The notes under the pieces were generated by a model. It was not told where the DNA came from. It saw nothing but the letters and a program-made list of their open reading frames with translations, and did no database searches. A DNA stretch of 64,000 bases, taken from positions 4,524,001 through 4,588,000 of the forward strand of contig NZ_CP015318.1 of the NCBI RefSeq assembly GCF_001686985.1. Reading direction: 5' to 3'. The position numbers were made by a program, and so were the translations under genes. This DNA comes from Mesorhizobium amorphae CCNWGS0123. Its GTDB lineage: Bacteria; Pseudomonadota; Alphaproteobacteria; Rhizobiales; Rhizobiaceae. Positions 19,533 to 27,691 of this stretch are shown here, piece by piece; position 1 is the first letter of the stretch; every line of letters begins with the position of its first letter.

Positions 19533-20636
19533 TCACAGGTCGACAATGCCGCGCTTGCGCAGCAGGATCCAGAGGAAGAATGGCGCGCCGGCGATCGCGG
19601 TGACGATGCCGATCGGCAGTTCGGCGGGCGCGACGATGGTGCGGGCTACGGCATCCGCCAGCAAAAGCAGCGAGGCGCCGAGCAAGGCCGAGGCCGGCAG
19701 CAGATAGCGATTGTCGGGCCCGATCAAAAGCCGCAGCAGATGCGGCACCACGATGCCGACGAAGCCGATGCCGCCGCTGACCGCGACGGAGGCGCCCACC
19801 GCCGCCGAAACACCGACGATCGCCGTGTATTTCAGCCGCTGGACTGGAATGCCGAGATGGCCGGCGGTCGCCTCGCCGAGCGCCAGCGCATTGAGGCCCC
19901 GCGCCAGGAACGGCATCGCCGCGAGCGCCAGCCCGATGACCGGCCCGACCGAACCGATCTTCTGCCAGGTCGCGCCGGCCAGTGAGCCGAGCTGCCAGAA
20001 AGTCAGGTCGCGCAGCTGCCGGTCATCAGCCATGAAGATCAGGATACCGGTCAGCGCCATGGCAAGCGCCGCCAGCGCGATACCGGCGAGCAGCATGGTG
20101 GCAACCGAGGTTTGCCCGCGCCGCGTGGCAACCTGACAAAGCACCAGTGTCGTGGCAAGACCGCCGACGAAGGCCGCCAGCGGCAGCGCAAGCGTACCGA
20201 GCAAGGCGGTTACCGGCGCCAGGACTGTCGCGCCAAGCACGATGACAGCAACCGCGCCGAGGCTGGAGCCTGCCGAAACGCCGATGAGGCCGGGGTCGGC
20301 GAGCGGATTGCGGAAAAGCCCTTGCATCACCGCGCCCGACACGGCGAGTGCCGCCCCGATCAGCACGCCGAGCAGCACGCGCGGCATACGGATGTCCCAG
20401 ACGATCAGCTGGTCGCGGGCGTTCAACGCCGCGTCGCCAGGCACCGAACCGAACAGCCAGTCGCCGATGACGCCGACGGCCGAGGCATCGGACGCGCCTG
20501 AGGTCAGTGACAGAAAAATCGAGACGCCAAGCGCCAGGCACAAAAGCAGGATGACAAGGCGCGCACGCGCCGAGCGGTCGCCTTCGACTGCCGTCGCCAT
20601 CCCGCCCGCCACGCCGGCGATCGACTGATCCGCCAT
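19533..20636 (-). CDS. hmuU: Heme ABC transporter permease HmuU
   Basis: A 367-residue FecCD/BtuC-type permease with about ten membrane helices. The segments RMPRVLLGVLIGAALAVSG and GLFRNPLADPGLIGVSAG, and the late GGIGFVGIVVPHLLRLLIGPD, are the hallmark blocks of iron-chelate/heme permeases. The open frame extends 63 codons upstream into hmuT, but the ATG at 20636, four bases after the hmuT stop, gives the family-standard N-terminus. It works as a homodimer with HmuV. Confidence 0.93.
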   Translation of the reverse strand: MADQSIAGVAGGMATAVEGDRSARARLVILLLCLALGVSIFLSLTSGASDASAVGVIGDWLFGSVPGDAALNARDQLIVWDIRMPRVLLGVLIGAALAVSGAVMQGLFRNPLADPGLIGVSAGSSLGAVAVIVLGATVLAPVTALLGTLALPLAAFVGGLATTLVLCQVATRRGQTSVATMLLAGIALAALAMALTGILIFMADDRQLRDLTFWQLGSLAGATWQKIGSVGPVIGLALAAMPFLARGLNALALGEATAGHLGIPVQRLKYTAIVGVSAAVGASVAVSGGIGFVGIVVPHLLRLLIGPDNRYLLPASALLGASLLLLADAVARTIVAPAELPIGIVTAIAGAPFFLWILLRKRGIVDL

Positions 20637-20640
20637 CCGC

Positions 20641-21543
20641 TCAGTCCGTGACCTGGCCGCCATAAAGCGAGACTGCGAGGTCATGGATGGCGTCGGCCGT
20701 GCGCGGCCCGAAGCCGAGCAGATAACCGCCATCCATCCGGACCACCTTGCGAGTGATCCCCGCCGGCGTCGAGGCGATGGACGGGTGCGAAAACAACTCG
20801 TCGTCGGATACGGCCGGTCCGGCATTCTTCATCATCAGGATGACATCAGGCCTGGCGGTGACGATCGCCTCGTCCGACATTTGCTTGTAGCCGGAAAAGC
20901 CCTCGACCGCGTTGACGGCGCCGGCCAGCTTGACTATGCCGTCGGCGGCGGTCTCGCTGCCGGCCGCAAGGATCTTGCCACCCTGTATCGACAGTACGAA
21001 CAGGATGCGCTTGCGCTCCTTGATCGAAGCGGTCTGCTTCTCCGCCGCCTTCAGCTTGGCGTCGACTTCGGCCGCCAGTGTCTCGGCTTTGTCCTCAGCG
21101 CCGAGCGCCTTGCCGACGATGCGTATCTTTTCGAGGATGCCCTCATGGCTGTAGCGCTCCGGCACCTCTATGAAAGGGATGCTGGTTTTCTTCAGCACGT
21201 CGACGGCTTCCTTCGGGCCGCTGCCGTGCAGCGCCAGGATTCCCGACGGATTGACCGACAGCACGCCTTCCGGCGACAGCTGACGCATATAGCCGACATC
21301 AGGCAGTTGGAGCGCCGCCTCGGGGTAGCGGCTGGTGGAGTCGCGCGCGACCAAATGGCTCTGCTGGCCAAGCGCATAGACGATCTCGGTGATCGAACCG
21401 CCGATCGCCGCGATCCTGGATGTGTCGGCAAAGGCGGCAACGGTTTCGCTCGCGCGAGCCGGCGAGACGGCGAGAAGCAGCGAAAGGCCGATCGCCGGGA
21501 CGAGCGTCGCACGAAACAACCGGGGCAATGAAATCATCGTCAT
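20641..21543 (-). CDS. hmuT: Periplasmic heme-binding protein HmuT
   Basis: A 300-residue periplasmic binding protein of the FecB/BtuF type. A signal peptide of about 30 residues ends near SPARA-SET. The mature part shows IAAIGGSITEIVYALGQQ, a lobe with ARDSTSRYPEAA holding the conserved R and Y positions of heme binders, and a C-terminal FGPRTADAI block. It hands heme to HmuUV. It follows hmuS after a 111-bp gap filled by a repeat element, so hmuTUV could be partly uncoupled from hmuS. Confidence 0.92.
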   Translation of the reverse strand: MTMISLPRLFRATLVPAIGLSLLLAVSPARASETVAAFADTSRIAAIGGSITEIVYALGQQSHLVARDSTSRYPEAALQLPDVGYMRQLSPEGVLSVNPSGILALHGSGPKEAVDVLKKTSIPFIEVPERYSHEGILEKIRIVGKALGAEDKAETLAAEVDAKLKAAEKQTASIKERKRILFVLSIQGGKILAAGSETAADGIVKLAGAVNAVEGFSGYKQMSDEAIVTARPDVILMMKNAGPAVSDDELFSHPSIASTPAGITRKVVRMDGGYLLGFGPRTADAIHDLAVSLYGGQVTD

Positions 21544-21549
21544 GTTTCC

Positions 21550-21656
21550 TTAGAGCAATTCCAGGAAAAGCGCCTAGCGGGCTTTCCGCTAGGAATTGCG
21601 TAAAAACAAAGAGTTAGAGCGGCTCAACCATTCTATATCAAACGTTGAACCGCTCT
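21550..21656. repeat. RIME-like rhizobial intergenic palindromic repeat
   Basis: Two adjoining imperfect palindromes fill the hmuS-hmuT gap. The first runs from GCAATTCC (21555) to GGAATTGC (21599) with internal GGAAAAGC/GCTTTCC. The second has 13-base arms AGAGCGGCTCAAC (21616-21628) and GTTGAACCGCTCT (21644-21656) with one mismatch. The block resembles the short AGAGCAATTCC...GGAATTGCGTAAAAAC elements scattered in Rhizobiales. It would form stable hairpins in the hmu transcript and may act as a processing or attenuation site. Confidence 0.7.
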
Positions 21657-22716
21657 AGGCCACGGTCGGGCTTGGGATGCGCGGCAGGTTCTCGGCCAGG
21701 AAGCGCCAGTCGTCGCGCTCGCCCTCGCCCTCATGGCGCTTGCCGAAGAACTGGATGATCATCTTGCCGTCGGCACCATAAACCTCGAGCGAAGTCACAT
21801 GGCCGTCCTTGGTCGGCTTGCGCACCGCCCAGACCTCGTGGATGTGGTCGGTCCGCAGATGCAGATGGAAGGTCTCGTCGAGCACATTGATCCACGGTCC
21901 CATCGGCTTGATCGACTTGACCGGGCCGGAATGGATCTGGATGCAGCCGCGATTGCCGACAAAGCACATGATCGGCATTTCACCGGCGGCGGCATGATGG
22001 AACATGGCGCTGACAGCGTCGTTGTCGACCAGCCAGGCATAGTCCTGACCGACCATGCGCACTGCCTGGCGGCGGCTGAGCTTGAGCGTCTTCAGCATGC
22101 CGAAGAACTGGTGCACATCGGTCAGCCTGCTCCACTGATCGCGCAGATCGTCGACACTGGCAACGGCACCCTGAACCTCGTTCTCCTCCTCGGCGCCGAT
22201 TGCCGAGACCGCCACGATCGGTTCCTGGTTCGACGATTCCAGCCCCGCCACCAGCTTCTGATAGGCGTAGAGGTTGGATGCGGGTCTGAGATGCACCTTG
22301 TGCACGGCTTCGCCGGCCGCGTCGAAGAACTGCAGGCTGCGGCGGATGTCGCCGCCATCGCGCTTTTCGACGGCAAAGCCGTGCGCCCAGACCTTCGGGA
22401 AGATGCGCAGGTCGATGTTCTCGCCCAACACCATGGCATTGTGGTTGCCAGTGACGACCTTGTCGTAGATGCCTATCTTCTCGTGCACAGCGCTTTCGTT
22501 GCGGGTCAGCGCCATCACCTCGCCAACGGCTTCGAGGCCGGTCAGGAGATCGTTGACGCGCGGCTCGACGCGAACGACGCCTTCGCCGCAATGCGCCGCG
22601 ACGAGTTCGGCCTCCGAAATGCCGAGCTCGGCGGCGAGATCGCGCTCGCGCGTTTTGGGATTGTCTTCCCGCGCCCGCCGGATTTCATGCGGGGAAGGTT
22701 TCACGCGCTGGTCCAT
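21655..22716 (-). CDS. hmuS: Hemin-degrading factor HmuS
   Basis: A 353-residue two-repeat protein of the HemS/ChuS/HmuS family. The N-terminal P-H-E-I-R-R-A-R-E block, the YDKVVTGNHNAMVLGENIDLRIFP segment and the second-repeat IQIHSGPVKSIKPMGPWINVLD are characteristic. Family members bind heme in the cytoplasm and traffic or degrade it. It lies between hemP and hmuT and overlaps the end of the repeat element. The ATG at 22716 follows hemP by nine bases. Confidence 0.93.
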   Translation of the reverse strand: MDQRVKPSPHEIRRAREDNPKTRERDLAAELGISEAELVAAHCGEGVVRVEPRVNDLLTGLEAVGEVMALTRNESAVHEKIGIYDKVVTGNHNAMVLGENIDLRIFPKVWAHGFAVEKRDGGDIRRSLQFFDAAGEAVHKVHLRPASNLYAYQKLVAGLESSNQEPIVAVSAIGAEEENEVQGAVASVDDLRDQWSRLTDVHQFFGMLKTLKLSRRQAVRMVGQDYAWLVDNDAVSAMFHHAAAGEMPIMCFVGNRGCIQIHSGPVKSIKPMGPWINVLDETFHLHLRTDHIHEVWAVRKPTKDGHVTSLEVYGADGKMIIQFFGKRHEGEGERDDWRFLAENLPRIPSPTVA

Positions 22717-22725
22717 GTCGGTACC

Positions 22726-22932
22726 TTACTTGTTGAGGATAAGCTTGCCCTGGCGGGTGATCTTCAGCCGGTAGAGCGCGCCATGATGCTCGATGCCGAT
22801 CTCGTGCTCGCCCTGGAACAGCGTGTTGCTGGAGAGCGTCCGCACCGCGAGCGGAACCCGGTCGAAACGGGCTGACGTGTCGTCGGAGCGGCGGACGCGA
22901 TAGCGGAAGTCACTGGGATTGTGCGTGTTCAT
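22726..22932 (-). CDS. hemP: Hemin uptake protein HemP/HmuP
   Basis: A 68-residue protein. The C-terminal half has the invariant pattern GALYRLKITRQGKLILNK, with LSSNTLFQG in the middle, which defines the HemP/HmuP family. In bradyrhizobia HmuP is a co-activator needed for expression of heme uptake genes and acts with Irr. It is the first gene of the hemP-hmuSTUV operon and is divergent from the receptor across about 200 bp holding an IRO box. Confidence 0.92.
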   Translation of the reverse strand: MNTHNPSDFRYRVRRSDDTSARFDRVPLAVRTLSSNTLFQGEHEIGIEHHGALYRLKITRQGKLILNK

Positions 22933-22998
22933 CTGGTCGGTCCCTTTCCTGTGCCGGCCACCTGGCCGGGCGCCTGCGTAAAATGCCGATTCATTTCT

Positions 22999-23013
22999 TG
23001 ACTTGAATAATCA
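22999..23013. promoter_or_regulatory. IRO box between hemP and the heme receptor
   Basis: TGA-CTTGAATAA-TCA fits the TGA-N9-TCA RirA operator pattern. It lies 66 bp before the hemP start and 122 bp before the receptor start, so one site could repress both directions under iron sufficiency. Confidence 0.6.
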
Positions 23014-23134
23014 TGTTTACTAGTCAGTGCAATACCGGACTAAATGAGTCAACATTTAAGACGCCGGACGCGATGAAAAATGCCAGCGAGCCCCGGGCCA
23101 GCCAGCATCGAACCTGGATTTTTGGAGTTGGGGC

Positions 23135-25345
23135 ATGGGGTTGGCGAATTGGGGACTGGGTCTGGCGGACAGCGCTGGCCCGGCGCATCGGTCGATGGCA
23201 AAGGGAATGGCCACATTGCTGGCTGGCGCGGCGGCAATCGCATTGCTCGCACCGCCTGCCAATGCCCAGCAGGCGGCCCAACCAGCGGCTGACCAGACGA
23301 ATGAGGCAAAGACGGACGAGCCCAAGCCCGCCGAGGCAGCCGCAACACTGCTCGACAAGATCCTTGTCATAAGCCGTACCGGCGAAACGGCGATCGAATC
23401 GCTGGCCTCGGCCAGCCACGTCGACCGCGAACAGCTCGACCGCCGCATGGCGACGACGCCGAACGAGATGCTGCTCGGCGTGCCGGGCGTCGCGGTGCAG
23501 GCCGACGCGCGGCGCGTCAGCTCCAGCATCAACATCCGCGGCCTGCAGGATTTCGGCCGCGTCGCGGTGATCGTCGACGGCGCCCGACAGAGTTTCCAGC
23601 GCTCCGACCACGGCACGCAATCGACCTTCTACGTCGATCCCGAACTCATCAAGTCCGTCGACATCATCCGCGGCCCGGTCGCCAACACCTATGGTTCCGG
23701 CGCCATCGGCGGCGTCGTCTTCTTCGACACCAAGGATGCCGAGGACTTCCTCAAGCCTGAGGAAACCTGGGCCGGCTCCGTCACCGGGCGCTACGAAAGC
23801 AACGGCAAGGGCTGGACCACCAGCGCCAGCGGCGCTTATCGCTTCAACGAAAACTGGGATGTGCTGGGCAACATCGTCTACCGCAACTATGACGACTACA
23901 AGAATGGCGGCGGTGACACCGTTGCCGGCACCGGCTTCGACGTGCTGAGCGGCCTGCTCAAGACCACGATCCGCCCCAGCGAAAACAGCGAATTGAAGCT
24001 CGGCTGGGTCGGCTCGAGCGACGGATGGACAGAGACCAGCGGCGGCGTGCCGGCGAACGATGTCGACTTGAAGTCGAACACCTTCACCGCTCGCTACAAC
24101 ATCACCGACGACGCCAAGAGCTGGCTCGACCTGCACATCAACGCCTCCTACAACAAGACCAACCTCGATCTGACGACCCTTGTTGCGCAAAACCGGTTCG
24201 ATCCGGTCACCGGCCTTCCCGTGGTGCTGCCGGCGGGCTCGATATCGACCTTCGATGTCGGCACCACAGGCATCGACATCTGGAACACGTCACGCTTCGA
24301 GACCGCGGGCATCGCGCATGAGTTGACCTATGGCGGCGACTGGGTGGGCGACAATGTCGAGACGGGCGGCACGGCCGGTGGCGACAGTTTCTACACGCCG
24401 TCGGGCAAGCGCAACGTCTCCGGCGCCTATATCCAGGACAAGCTGACCTGGGACTGGCTCGAAGTCATCACAGGCCTGCGCTATGACAACTACAGCCTGA
24501 AGGACACGAGCAACGAAACATCCGGCGACAGGCTGTCGCCGCGCATCACCGTCGGTGTCTCGCCATTCGAAAGCGCCGGCCTCGCGGGTCTGCAGCTCTA
24601 CGGCACCTACGCGGAAGGCTACCGGTCGCCGTCGCTGACCGAAACGCTGATCAGCGGCAACCATCCGGCCGGCGTCAGCTTCCCGTTCCTGCCCAATCCC
24701 AATCTGCGGCCCGAAACCGGCAAGACCACCGAGTTCGGTGTCAACTACAAGCAGAACGACATTCTCGAAGCCGGCGACGCGCTGCGACTGAAGGCCGCCT
24801 ACTTCAACAACAATGTCGACGACTACATCGACGGCGTCATCCTGTCGCCCTTCGACCCGACCAGCGGTTGCCCATTCGGCCCGGGCATCCCGATCTGCTT
24901 CCAGTACCAGAACTTCGCCAAGGCCAAGATCAACGGCTTCGAACTGGAAAGCGTCTACGACGCCGGCTGGGGTTATGCCGGGCTCTCGGCCTCGATCATA
25001 AACGGTCACACCATCTCGTATGAAGGCGAGCGGGCCGACCTTGCCAGCATCCCGTCCTCCCAGGTGACGGCGCAGCTTGGCGTTCGCTTCCTCGAAGACA
25101 AGCTGACCGTCGGCGGCGAAGTACAATACAACGGCAAGCCCAAGGGCAATCCAGTGGCCAAGGACTATACGCTGGTCAACGCCTTTGCCAGCTACCAGGC
25201 GACCGACAATTTGAAGGTGGACTTCCGCGCAGACAATTTGTTCGATGTCAAATACACCAACCCGCTGAACGGAAGCACCACCGCGGTCCTCTACGAACCC
25301 GGCGTCACGCTGAAGCTGGCGGCAACCATGCGCTTTGGAGGCTGA
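23135..25345 (+). CDS. TonB-dependent heme/hemoglobin receptor
   Basis: A 736-residue outer-membrane receptor. A signal peptide ends near PPANA-QQAA (about residue 44; an alternative ATG at codon 21 would also give a normal signal peptide). A plug domain follows (NEMLLGVPGVAVQADARRVSS, INIRGLQDFGRVAVIVDGARQ), then a beta barrel ending in aromatic-poor RFGG. The heme-receptor landmark YRSPSLTETL and NPNLRPE downstream correspond to the FRAP/NPNL region. It takes heme or hemoprotein heme across the outer membrane using TonB. Regulated probably by RirA through the upstream box. Confidence 0.92.
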   Translation: MGLANWGLGLADSAGPAHRSMAKGMATLLAGAAAIALLAPPANAQQAAQPAADQTNEAKTDEPKPAEAAATLLDKILVISRTGETAIESLASASHVDREQLDRRMATTPNEMLLGVPGVAVQADARRVSSSINIRGLQDFGRVAVIVDGARQSFQRSDHGTQSTFYVDPELIKSVDIIRGPVANTYGSGAIGGVVFFDTKDAEDFLKPEETWAGSVTGRYESNGKGWTTSASGAYRFNENWDVLGNIVYRNYDDYKNGGGDTVAGTGFDVLSGLLKTTIRPSENSELKLGWVGSSDGWTETSGGVPANDVDLKSNTFTARYNITDDAKSWLDLHINASYNKTNLDLTTLVAQNRFDPVTGLPVVLPAGSISTFDVGTTGIDIWNTSRFETAGIAHELTYGGDWVGDNVETGGTAGGDSFYTPSGKRNVSGAYIQDKLTWDWLEVITGLRYDNYSLKDTSNETSGDRLSPRITVGVSPFESAGLAGLQLYGTYAEGYRSPSLTETLISGNHPAGVSFPFLPNPNLRPETGKTTEFGVNYKQNDILEAGDALRLKAAYFNNNVDDYIDGVILSPFDPTSGCPFGPGIPICFQYQNFAKAKINGFELESVYDAGWGYAGLSASIINGHTISYEGERADLASIPSSQVTAQLGVRFLEDKLTVGGEVQYNGKPKGNPVAKDYTLVNAFASYQATDNLKVDFRADNLFDVKYTNPLNGSTTAVLYEPGVTLKLAATMRFGG

Positions 25346-25349
25346 CTAT

Positions 25350-25790
25350 ATGACGAGCTTGACGGCATCGCTTCGTCTGCTGACCTCGACGCTGGCGATG
25401 TCGCTTGCAACGGTGCCGGCGTGGACCCAGTCCGCGCCGGCCCCTGTCCTCACGCTCGAACTCAACGGCGCGCAGCCCTCCGAGAAGGGCTGCCGGCTGA
25501 CCTTCGTCGTCAACAATGCACTCGGCGCCGACCTTACCAAGGCGGCGTTCGAGATTGCGCTGTTCAACGACGCCGGCGTCGTCGACCGGCTGACCGTGCT
25601 CGATTTCAAGGACCTGCCCAACGGCAAGACCAAGGTGACGCGCTTCGACCTGGCAGGAACGGACTGTGCCAAGGTCAGGCGCGTGCTGATCAACAGCGCG
25701 ACCGAATGCGCCAGCAGCGGCGTCGAGCCAAGCGCATGCATGCGCAAGCTGAAGACCGAGACAAAGACCGGCATTGCTTTCGGGGTCTGA
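25350..25790 (+). CDS. Small secreted protein of unknown function in heme locus
   Basis: A 146-residue protein starting 4 bp after the receptor stop, with GGAGG overlapping the receptor's last codons. A signal peptide of about 26 residues ends at PAWTQS-AP. The mature part has four cysteines (EKGCRLTF, GTDCAKV, TECASS, SACMRK), consistent with two disulfides in the periplasm, and predicted beta strands (LTLELNGAQ, FEIALFNDAGVVDRLTVLDF). I do not recognise the family. Placement between receptor and TonB suggests a role in heme handling. Confidence 0.75.
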   Translation: MTSLTASLRLLTSTLAMSLATVPAWTQSAPAPVLTLELNGAQPSEKGCRLTFVVNNALGADLTKAAFEIALFNDAGVVDRLTVLDFKDLPNGKTKVTRFDLAGTDCAKVRRVLINSATECASSGVEPSACMRKLKTETKTGIAFGV

Positions 25791-25926
25791 GGGCGACAGT
25801 GGGGGACTGCATCCCGCCTTCATGCAAGACGCAGTGACTTGGCCCATCTCCGGTCCGCTGCCATGGCAGGCAATCGATCTTGATTTGACAATACCACGTC
25901 GCTCGCGGCAGTTCTCGGCGCGAGAC

Positions 25927-26916
25927 ATGCAAGAAATCAGCCCCCTCCCCAACGCCGGCAGCGAGCTGGCGATCCCGCCGGCCAAGCCGATTGCACCCGC
26001 GCGGCCATCAGCCTGGAACCGCAAATGGGCGGTGGCGATGATCGCCTCCTGCCTGCTCCATGCCGCTGCTGCGGCAGCGTTTCTGTTCGCACCCGCCGGG
26101 GCATTCGATACCGGGGACGCAATACAGTCCGAAGGCGCCGATCAATCGGGCGCCGACGTGGTGGGCAGCGCCCTGGATGGCCAGGCGCCCGGCGTGATGG
26201 ACGTGACCTTGGTGCCCGATCCGCGGCCAGCCAAACCCGAGGCCGTTCAACCCAAGCCGCCAACCGACACGCCTCAACCAGCCAGGGAGGCCACGACCAA
26301 CCCTCCGCTGGAAGCTGCCGAACAACCAATCGACGCTGCCGACATACTGACGGCCGCCACCCCGCGCCAGGACGACCAGAATGTCGCTGCAAGCAGCGAA
26401 GCGCCGGCATCGCCCGCAACTCAGACACAAAGCACCGAGGCGCCTCCTGTCGATGAGTCTCCTGCCGCTTTGCCTGTTGCCAAGCCACCGGTCCCAACCG
26501 CGAGGCCAAGCGCAACAGCCGGGCTTGGAGGAACAAGCCAGACAAACGATGCGCGTGGCGCGGCAGATGGCGAGGAACGCGACCAAGCGGTGGTTTCCAG
26601 CAAGGGCAAAAAGCAGGCCGCGGCAGGCAATGCGATGGAATCCCGCTACAGCGGTGAAATTCAGAAGAAGCTTGCCCGCGCCAATCGTCGCGTTTCGAAA
26701 TCCGTGCAAGCGAAGGCTCGCAACAATGCCAGGGTGGTATTCGTTGTTATGGCCGACGGCAGCATCAGCGATCTGCAGCTTGCCGAAAGCTCGGGATCTG
26801 CCGAGCTCGATCAATTCGCATTGACCCTTGTGCGCCAGCAAGCCCCGTTCCCTCCCATTCCACCCGAGACCGGCAGGTCAAGTTGGGTGTTCAAAGCGCG
26901 GGTCGGTCCGTTTTAA
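25927..26916 (+). CDS. tonB: TonB family energy-transduction protein
   Basis: A 329-residue protein with one N-terminal membrane helix carrying the TonB S-x-x-x-H motif (IASCLLHAAAAAAFL), a long periplasmic Pro/Ala/Glu-rich linker, and a C-terminal TonB_C domain (YSGEIQKKLARANRRV, VVFVVMADGSISDLQLAES, PFPPIPPE). It couples the proton gradient to the heme receptor, with ExbB/ExbD supplied from elsewhere. Start is uncertain: ATG at 25927 puts the helix near the N-terminus; an ATG at 25822 is possible. Neither has a strong ribosome site. Confidence 0.85.
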   Translation: MQEISPLPNAGSELAIPPAKPIAPARPSAWNRKWAVAMIASCLLHAAAAAAFLFAPAGAFDTGDAIQSEGADQSGADVVGSALDGQAPGVMDVTLVPDPRPAKPEAVQPKPPTDTPQPAREATTNPPLEAAEQPIDAADILTAATPRQDDQNVAASSEAPASPATQTQSTEAPPVDESPAALPVAKPPVPTARPSATAGLGGTSQTNDARGAADGEERDQAVVSSKGKKQAAAGNAMESRYSGEIQKKLARANRRVSKSVQAKARNNARVVFVVMADGSISDLQLAESSGSAELDQFALTLVRQQAPFPPIPPETGRSSWVFKARVGPF

Positions 26917-26982
26917 GAGCCTCTGCCTCGTCGTTTCAGACCTCCATCAAACAGCACAATTCGCAATCCCGAAAGGAACCCC

Positions 26983-27297
26983 ATGTACATCGCCATGAAC
27001 CGCTTCAAGGTCCAGAACGGCTCGGAAACCGCCTTCGAGGACGTCTGGAAGAACCGTGATTCGAGCCTTTCGGAGATGAAAGGTTTTCGGGAATTCCATC
27101 TGCTGCGTGGCCCCGTCAACGAAGCTGAAGGCTACACGCTGTTTGCCTCGCACACGGTGTGGGCGAGCCACGATGATTTCGTCGCCTGGACCAAGTCGGA
27201 GAATTTCCGCGCCGCGCACCGCAACACCGGCACGACGAAAGTCCATTATCTCGGCCATCCGCAATTCGAGGGCTTTTCCGTCGTCGAAGGCGCCTGA
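26983..27297 (+). CDS. hmuQ: IsdG-family heme-degrading monooxygenase (HmuQ/HmuD-like)
   Basis: A 104-residue ABM-fold protein that should act as a dimer. The IsdG catalytic triad N-W-H is present as N6, W69 and H79 (MNRF, VAWTKS, AAHR), with the same W-to-H spacing as IsdG. It would open the heme ring with oxygen to release iron. AAAGGA lies upstream of the ATG. Bradyrhizobial HmuQ and HmuD are close functional relatives. The VOC gene starts one base after its stop. Confidence 0.88.
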   Translation: MYIAMNRFKVQNGSETAFEDVWKNRDSSLSEMKGFREFHLLRGPVNEAEGYTLFASHTVWASHDDFVAWTKSENFRAAHRNTGTTKVHYLGHPQFEGFSVVEGA

Positions 27298-27298
27298 C

Positions 27299-27670
27299 AT
27301 GGCAACAACTGCCGAAGATCCCGCCCGCAGCATTCCGGTCCTGCCCTCGCCCGACATCGCGGCGACGCGCGATTTCTATTGCGATGAGCTCGGTTTCGGC
27401 ATCGTCGGGCCGGAGATGGACGACTATCTGATCGTGCGCCGCGGCGAAATCGAGAGCCATTTCTGGAAGAGCGACGACCGCAAACTGCCCGAAGTCTCGT
27501 CCTGCTACATCAGGGGTGGCGAGGTGCCGGCGCTGCACGCCGAATTCTCTGCGCGCCGCGTCGAGAAGCTCAGCCCCTTCACCGTGCGGCCATGGAACAT
27601 GAAGGAATTCTACGTCCGGGACCCGCACGGCAATCTGCTGAAATTCGGCTGCGCGCCCGAGGATATCTGA
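27299..27670 (+). CDS. VOC family (glyoxalase/bleomycin-resistance fold) protein
   Basis: A 123-residue protein with paired beta-alpha-beta-beta-beta units: SIPVLPSPDIAATRDFYCDELGF at the start, E-S-H-F-W in the middle and EFYVRDPHGNLLKFG at the end. Relatives include bleomycin-binding proteins and metal-dependent dioxygenases. The one-base gap to hmuQ implies co-translation, so it may process or bind a heme-degradation product; that is inference. Start ATG at 27299 chosen for homology and coupling. Confidence 0.82.
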   Translation: MATTAEDPARSIPVLPSPDIAATRDFYCDELGFGIVGPEMDDYLIVRRGEIESHFWKSDDRKLPEVSSCYIRGGEVPALHAEFSARRVEKLSPFTVRPWNMKEFYVRDPHGNLLKFGCAPEDI

Positions 27671-27691
27671 AGCTTCGCCGGGCAACCCGTG

